9,034 nucleotides of DNA, from the NCBI GenBank assembly GCA_030148625.1, contig JASBTC010000423.1, positions 1 to 9,034 on the forward strand. The letters run 5' to 3'. The position numbers were made by a program, and so were the translations under genes. Position 1 is the stretch's first letter. Every line of letters begins with the position of its first letter. Positions 5,838-9,034 of the stretch are shown here, one piece after another. This stretch comes from Sphingobium sp. Its GTDB lineage: Bacteria; Pseudomonadota; Alphaproteobacteria; Sphingomonadales; Sphingomonadaceae. The notes beneath the pieces are model-generated. The model saw only the letters and a program-made list of their open reading frames with translations, was not told where the DNA came from and ran no database searches.

Positions 5838-6752
5838 TCACGCGGCTGTGTTCGGCCGGCCTTTTTTGATGAAATCGATAAAGGCGCGCAGCGGCACCGG
5901 CAGATAGTGCCGGCCGGGATAATAGAGCATCGGCCCGGAAAAGCTCTGGCACCAGGGTTCGAGGATGGTTTCCAGCGCGCCGCTGGCGAGATGCGGTTTC
6001 AGCCAGTCCTCGAAAAGGTGGATGATGCCCAGGCCCGCGACTGCGGCCTCGACGATCAGGTCGCAGGCCAGGCCGGGCTGGATCAGCAGGGGGCCGGGCG
6101 GGTCGACGCGTATGACCTCGCCATCACGTTCGAATTCCCAGGTCGCCATCGCCCCGCCCGAAAAACGCCCGCGCATACAGGCGTGGCGGAGCAGGTCGCG
6201 CGGATGTTCGGGCCGGCCATGGGCGGCGAGATAGGATGGTGCGGCGGCGGTGACGATGCGCTGCGTGCGCGGACCGATCGGCACCGCGATCATGTCCTGC
6301 TCCAGCCGCTCTTCGTAGCGGATGCCGGCGTCGCAGCCCGAGGCGAGGATATCGACGAAGCCGTCCTCCGCCGTCACTTCGAGCTGGATGTCGGGATAGG
6401 CGCGCAGGAACGGGATCACGATCGACGGCAGCACGGTCCGCGCGACATTGGCGGGCACGTTGAGCCGGAGCGTCCCCGCCGGGCGATCCCGGAAATTGTT
6501 GACCACATCGACCGCCGCCCGGATCTCGCTCAGCGCCGGTGCGAGGCGTTCGAACAGGCGTGCGCCGGCTTCGGTGGGGGCGACGCTACGCGTCGTCCGG
6601 TTGAGCAGACGGATCCCCAGCCTGGCTTCGAGGCGCCGTACCCCTTCGCTCAGGCCCGATGCCGAGCCCCCGGTGGTGCGCGCGGCTTCGCGAAATCCGC
6701 CCGCGCGGACGATCGTCACGAACATCGACAGGTCATCAAGTTCGGTCGCCAT
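5838..6752 (-). CDS. LysR-family transcriptional regulator (CrgA/DsdC-like substrate-binding type)
   Basis: A 304-residue full-length LysR-type regulator. Residues 1-65 form the winged helix-turn-helix: LDDLSMFVTIVRAGGF, AARTTGGSASGLSEGVRRLE and the classic RLLNRTTRSVAPTEAG. After the linker helix, the effector-binding domain (about 90-295) starts with GTLRLNVPANVARTVLPSI and includes FVDILASGCDAGIRY, usual for the large LysR group with a periplasmic-binding-protein fold. The effector cannot be told from sequence. It is divergent from the aldo/keto reductase gene with 95 bases between starts, the standard arrangement in which a LysR protein controls its neighbour and itself, so that gene is the best candidate target. 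The start is the ATG giving MATELDDLSMF; a GGA about ten bases upstream is a weak ribosome site. It points toward the bcs operon but is separated from it by 217 bases, so a role in cellulose synthesis is not indicated. Confidence 0.95.
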   Translation of the reverse strand: MATELDDLSMFVTIVRAGGFREAARTTGGSASGLSEGVRRLEARLGIRLLNRTTRSVAPTEAGARLFERLAPALSEIRAAVDVVNNFRDRPAGTLRLNVPANVARTVLPSIVIPFLRAYPDIQLEVTAEDGFVDILASGCDAGIRYEERLEQDMIAVPIGPRTQRIVTAAAPSYLAAHGRPEHPRDLLRHACMRGRFSGGAMATWEFERDGEVIRVDPPGPLLIQPGLACDLIVEAAVAGLGIIHLFEDWLKPHLASGALETILEPWCQSFSGPMLYYPGRHYLPVPLRAFIDFIKKGRPNTAA

Positions 6753-6847
6753 TGTTCGCTATTCCGTACAGCCCGTGCCGATTGTTACGACTTATCGTGC
6801 AAACGGGCGAGGTCCATATTGCGGTCATCCCATCAAGGAGATTTCCA
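6753..6847. promoter_or_regulatory. Divergent lysR / aldo-keto reductase control region with paired elements
   Basis: The two genes start at its edges. Two similar elements begin exactly 30 bases apart, at 6751 and 6781: both start ATTGTT and end in CCGTACA or TCGTGCA. The second contains TTG-N15-CAA (6782-6802) with an inner ACGA-CTTA-TCGT dyad; the first contains TGT-N12-ACA and overlaps the lysR start codon. Paired sites a few helical turns apart are typical of LysR regulation. A weak promoter toward the reductase could be TTATCG (6792-6797), 17 bases, CATATT (6815-6820), which would place the second element at its -35 region. Confidence 0.45.
6835..6840 (+). promoter_or_regulatory. Shine-Dalgarno of the aldo/keto reductase gene
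   Basis: AAGGAG stands seven bases before the ATG at 6848. This strong site fixes the start of the reductase; the frame is open further upstream but that part lies in the control region. Confidence 0.85.
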
Positions 6848-7711
6848 ATGACCGATCTCGACACGGCCGGCGCCTTCGCTCTGGGCGACCGCATGGTGAA
6901 GCGCCTGGGCTATGGCGCGATGCAACTCGCCGGTCCCGGCGTGTTCGGGCCACCCAGGGATCGCGATGCCGCGATCGCGGTGCTGAGAGCAGCGGTCGCG
7001 AGCGGCGTGAACCATATCGACACCAGCGATTATTACGGTCCGCATGTCGTCAACCAGCTGATCCGCGACGCGTTGCACCCTTATCCCGAAGCGCTGCAGC
7101 TGGTGACCAAGGTCGGCGCGGTGCGTGGCGCCGACGCATCATGGATTCCAGCGCTCGAACCCGCCGACCTGATCGCCGGCGTGCATGACAATCTCCGCAA
7201 TCTCGACATCGAGGCGCTCGACGTCGTCAATCTGCGGGTCGGTGGCCTGGAAGGGCCGGCCGAGGGGGCGATCGGGCGGCAGTTCGAAGTGCTTGCCGAC
7301 CTCCAGCGCCAGGGCCTGATCCGTCATCTCGGGCTGAGCAACGTCACCTCGGCGCAACTGGCGGAGGCGCGGGCGATCGCACCGGTGGTCTGCATCCAGA
7401 ATCACTATAATCTCGTCCATCGCGCCGACGACCCGATGGTCGACGAACTCGCCGCGCTGGGCATCGCCTATGTTCCGTTCTTTCCGCTCGGCGGCTTCTC
7501 TCCGATCCAGTCGGCGACGGTGTCGGATGTCGCGGCCCGGCTCGATGCGACACCGATGCAAGTGGCGCTGGCGTGGCTGCTGCAGAGATCGCCCAATATA
7601 TTGCTGATCCCGGGCACGTCTTCGGTGGCGCATCTGGGCGAGAATCTGGCGGCAGCCGAACTGGTGCTGTCCGGCGATGTGCTCGCCGAACTCGACGGGA
7701 TCGGTGGGTGA
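6848..7711 (+). CDS. Aldo/keto reductase of the YdbC/PdxI (pyridoxal reductase) type
   Basis: A 287-residue aldo/keto reductase covering the whole TIM-barrel. Its segments RLGYGAMQLAGPGVFGPPRD (19-38), NHIDTSDYYGPHVVNQLIRD (55-74), SNVTSAQLAEAR, AYVPFFPLGGFSPIQS and the C-terminal ALAWLLQRSPNILLIPGTSS match E. coli YdbC very closely as I remember it. YdbC is now named PdxI, an NADPH-dependent reductase of pyridoxal to pyridoxine in vitamin B6 salvage. Asp58, Tyr63 and Lys88 fit three of the four catalytic residues; the position of the usual His carries Arg130 in VVNLR, as in YdbC. The C-terminal GTSS region fits NADP binding by its 2'-phosphate. It has a strong Shine-Dalgarno, is divergent from the LysR gene that probably regulates it, and converges on the permease gene. 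The family is certain; pyridoxal as substrate is inferred from similarity. Confidence 0.93.
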   Translation: MTDLDTAGAFALGDRMVKRLGYGAMQLAGPGVFGPPRDRDAAIAVLRAAVASGVNHIDTSDYYGPHVVNQLIRDALHPYPEALQLVTKVGAVRGADASWIPALEPADLIAGVHDNLRNLDIEALDVVNLRVGGLEGPAEGAIGRQFEVLADLQRQGLIRHLGLSNVTSAQLAEARAIAPVVCIQNHYNLVHRADDPMVDELAALGIAYVPFFPLGGFSPIQSATVSDVAARLDATPMQVALAWLLQRSPNILLIPGTSSVAHLGENLAAAELVLSGDVLAELDGIGG

Positions 7712-7735
7712 GCGCTTCCCATCGGATCGGCTGCT

Positions 7736-8989
7736 CTAGGACGGCAGGATGAAGATCGCCCAGGCCAGCAATGGACCGATGAGCGTCACCACCACGCTGT
7801 ACAGCAGTAGCTGGCGGAACAGGGCATCGCGCCGGTCGGGATCCGCATTGGCGACGACGAGGGCGCCGTTGGTCGAGAAGGGCGAGGTGTCGACGATCGT
7901 CGTCGATATCGCGATGGCGATGACGGTGCCGATGGGATTCATGTCGCTGGCGGCCAGGAAGGGCAGGGCGAGCGGCACGACGATGCCGAGCAGCGCCGTG
8001 GACGAGGCGAAGGCCGAGACGACGCCCCCCAGATAGCAGAGCAGCAGGCCGCCGATCAGCGGCATGCCGATGCCCGCGATCGCGTCGCCCGCGACGGTCA
8101 CCGTGCCCAGTTTCTGCAGCAAGGCGACATAGGTGACGACGCCGCAGATCAGCAGGACGGTGGACCAGGCGACACGATCGACCGCACCCTTTTGCGAGCG
8201 CGGGGCGGCGATGGCGAGCAGCGCGGCGGCGGCGATGGCCAGCACGCCGATATTGACGTCGAAGCCGATCGCGACGATCGCGGTCGCGGCCAGCACGAGC
8301 AGAGTGAGCAGCCGTTCGCGCCGCATGCCCTCTGCCGGATCGGCATCCGCCTGTTCCTCGAACGGTTCGGGCGGATCGCGCAGCAGGCGATATCCGCCGA
8401 GCACGAGGAAGACCGCGATCGCGATGGCGGTGTTGAATCCGAAGCTGGCGAAGAACAGCGCAGTGGGCGCGGGATCGATGCCCGCCTGCGCAACCACGCC
8501 ATTGGTGACGCCGCCATAGATGGAGGTGGGGGAGAAGGCGCCCGCCTGGGCGCCGTGGATCGCCATCAATCCCATCATCAGCGGGCTGATGCGGTGGCGC
8601 GCGGCGAACCGCAGCGCGATCGGCGCGACGATGGCGACGGCGGCGGGGCCGAGCGCGCCGAAGGCAGTGAGCGCGGCGGCCGCGGCAAATACCACCCATG
8701 GCATCATCACCGCGCGTTCGCCGGTGAGGCGGGCGAGGCCGCGCACCATCCAGTCGATCGCGCCGTTGCGCTCGGCGATGGCGAACAGGAAAGTGATTCC
8801 GACCAATGTGACGAACAGGTCCGCGGGAAAGCCGGCCAGGACGTCCTTGGCGGACGCATCGGCCAGGACGCTTCCCACCGCGAAGGTCGCCGCCAGCGCC
8901 AGCAGTCCCATATTGATCGGACGTAGCGTGGCGATGGTGAAAACCATTGCCAGCACGCCGACCGAAATGACGTGAACCGACATCCCCAT
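7736..8989 (-). CDS. MatC/SLC13-like dicarboxylate or anion permease
   Basis: An inner-membrane transporter of about 417 residues with roughly ten to twelve hydrophobic segments. The N-terminus (VLAMVFTIATLRPINMGLLA, then AGFPADLFVTLVGITFLFAI) matches the MatC N-terminal domain known from malonate/dicarboxylate carriers of the ion-transporter superfamily. GAQAGAFSPTSIYGGVTNG in the first half and STTIVDTSPFSTNGALVVAN in the second look like the two re-entrant, substrate-binding hairpins of such two-fold carriers. A charged cytoplasmic loop rich in Asp, Glu and Arg (about residues 208-232 counted from the start used here) separates the halves. The substrate is not readable; C4-dicarboxylates or malonate are the family's usual cargo. 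The start is uncertain: ATG at 8989 has AAGGG seven bases upstream, while ATGs at 9004 and 8983 are possible and change only the first few residues. The stop lies 24 bases from the reductase stop, tail to tail; no terminator is visible between them. Confidence 0.88.
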   Translation of the reverse strand: MGMSVHVISVGVLAMVFTIATLRPINMGLLALAATFAVGSVLADASAKDVLAGFPADLFVTLVGITFLFAIAERNGAIDWMVRGLARLTGERAVMMPWVVFAAAAALTAFGALGPAAVAIVAPIALRFAARHRISPLMMGLMAIHGAQAGAFSPTSIYGGVTNGVVAQAGIDPAPTALFFASFGFNTAIAIAVFLVLGGYRLLRDPPEPFEEQADADPAEGMRRERLLTLLVLAATAIVAIGFDVNIGVLAIAAAALLAIAAPRSQKGAVDRVAWSTVLLICGVVTYVALLQKLGTVTVAGDAIAGIGMPLIGGLLLCYLGGVVSAFASSTALLGIVVPLALPFLAASDMNPIGTVIAIAISTTIVDTSPFSTNGALVVANADPDRRDALFRQLLLYSVVVTLIGPLLAWAIFILPS

Positions 8990-9034
8990 TTTTCCGCCCT
9001 TCATGATCCCCGACCGATGTCGCCGAGGGGTATC

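Noticed and set aside
5855..5867. GGCCGGCC followed by six T, resembling a terminator on the plus strand
   Set aside because: The stem has no loop bases and the sequence encodes the C-terminal lysines, glycine, arginine and proline of the LysR protein; there is no plus-strand gene ending there.
5838..6752. LysR as the regulator of the bcs operon because it lies just upstream on the same strand
   Set aside because: The divergent reductase with paired site-like elements is a far better target, and no similar element was found in the 5621-5837 gap.
5700..6851. Plus-strand open frame of 383 codons opposite lysR
   Set aside because: Antisense shadow of a well-conserved LysR protein, with an Arg/Gly/Asp-rich product and no ribosome site.
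7344..8699. 451-codon minus-strand open frame over the reductase and permease genes
   Set aside because: It crosses the convergent junction of two certain genes, and its product is Arg-rich with no membrane segments or motifs.
1..9034. tRNA or rRNA genes, CRISPR arrays, insertion sequences, phage or toxin-antitoxin genes
   Set aside because: Reading both strands showed no cloverleaf, spaced identical repeats, transposase or integrase motifs; nearly all DNA is taken by the genes listed.

Overview
The base composition (GC-rich, with strong C/G at third codon positions), the fused BcsA-BcsB protein and a CtrA-like box point to an alphaproteobacterium, most likely a sphingomonad. The genus assignment is an inference from protein style, not a measured result. 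The window holds a bacterial cellulose synthesis (bcs) operon on the minus strand, followed by an apparently unrelated metabolic block made of a LysR regulator, an aldo/keto reductase and an ion/dicarboxylate-type transporter.

Layout: transcription of the bcs operon runs from right to left. A short BcsR/BcsP-like gene (5620 to 5291) overlaps bcsQ (5291 to 4563) by one base. Five bases later comes a 1451-residue bcsA-bcsB fusion (4557 to 202), whose stop overlaps the start of bcsC by eight bases (209 to beyond the left edge). The tight junctions suggest one translationally coupled transcript. Its control region is probably the 217-base gap 5621-5837, which holds a good Shine-Dalgarno, a CtrA-like site and two perfect inverted repeats, but no convincing sigma-70 promoter.

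How the bcs genes work together: the BcsA half polymerises UDP-glucose and moves the glucan through the inner membrane under control of a C-terminal PilZ domain that should bind cyclic di-GMP. The BcsB half guides the chain through the periplasm. BcsC (only its signal peptide and first TPR-like helices are visible) carries it across the outer membrane. BcsQ and the small partner protein are expected to act in assembly or localisation of the complex. The gene set is a mosaic: R/P and Q genes in the enterobacterial order sit in front of an AB fusion followed directly by bcsC, as in acetic acid bacteria, with no bcsZ cellulase between them.

Right part: a lysR gene (6752 to 5838) is divergent from a YdbC/PdxI-type aldo/keto reductase (6848 to 7711). 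Their 95-base shared control region carries a pair of similar elements 30 bases apart that may be the LysR sites. The reductase faces a MatC/SLC13-like permease (8989 to 7736) with only 24 bases between their stops. No RNA genes, insertion sequences, CRISPR arrays or prophage genes were seen. I do not see a clearly undescribed system. The most notable features are the fused synthase, the mosaic operon and the small BcsR/P-like protein with its long unstructured tail.
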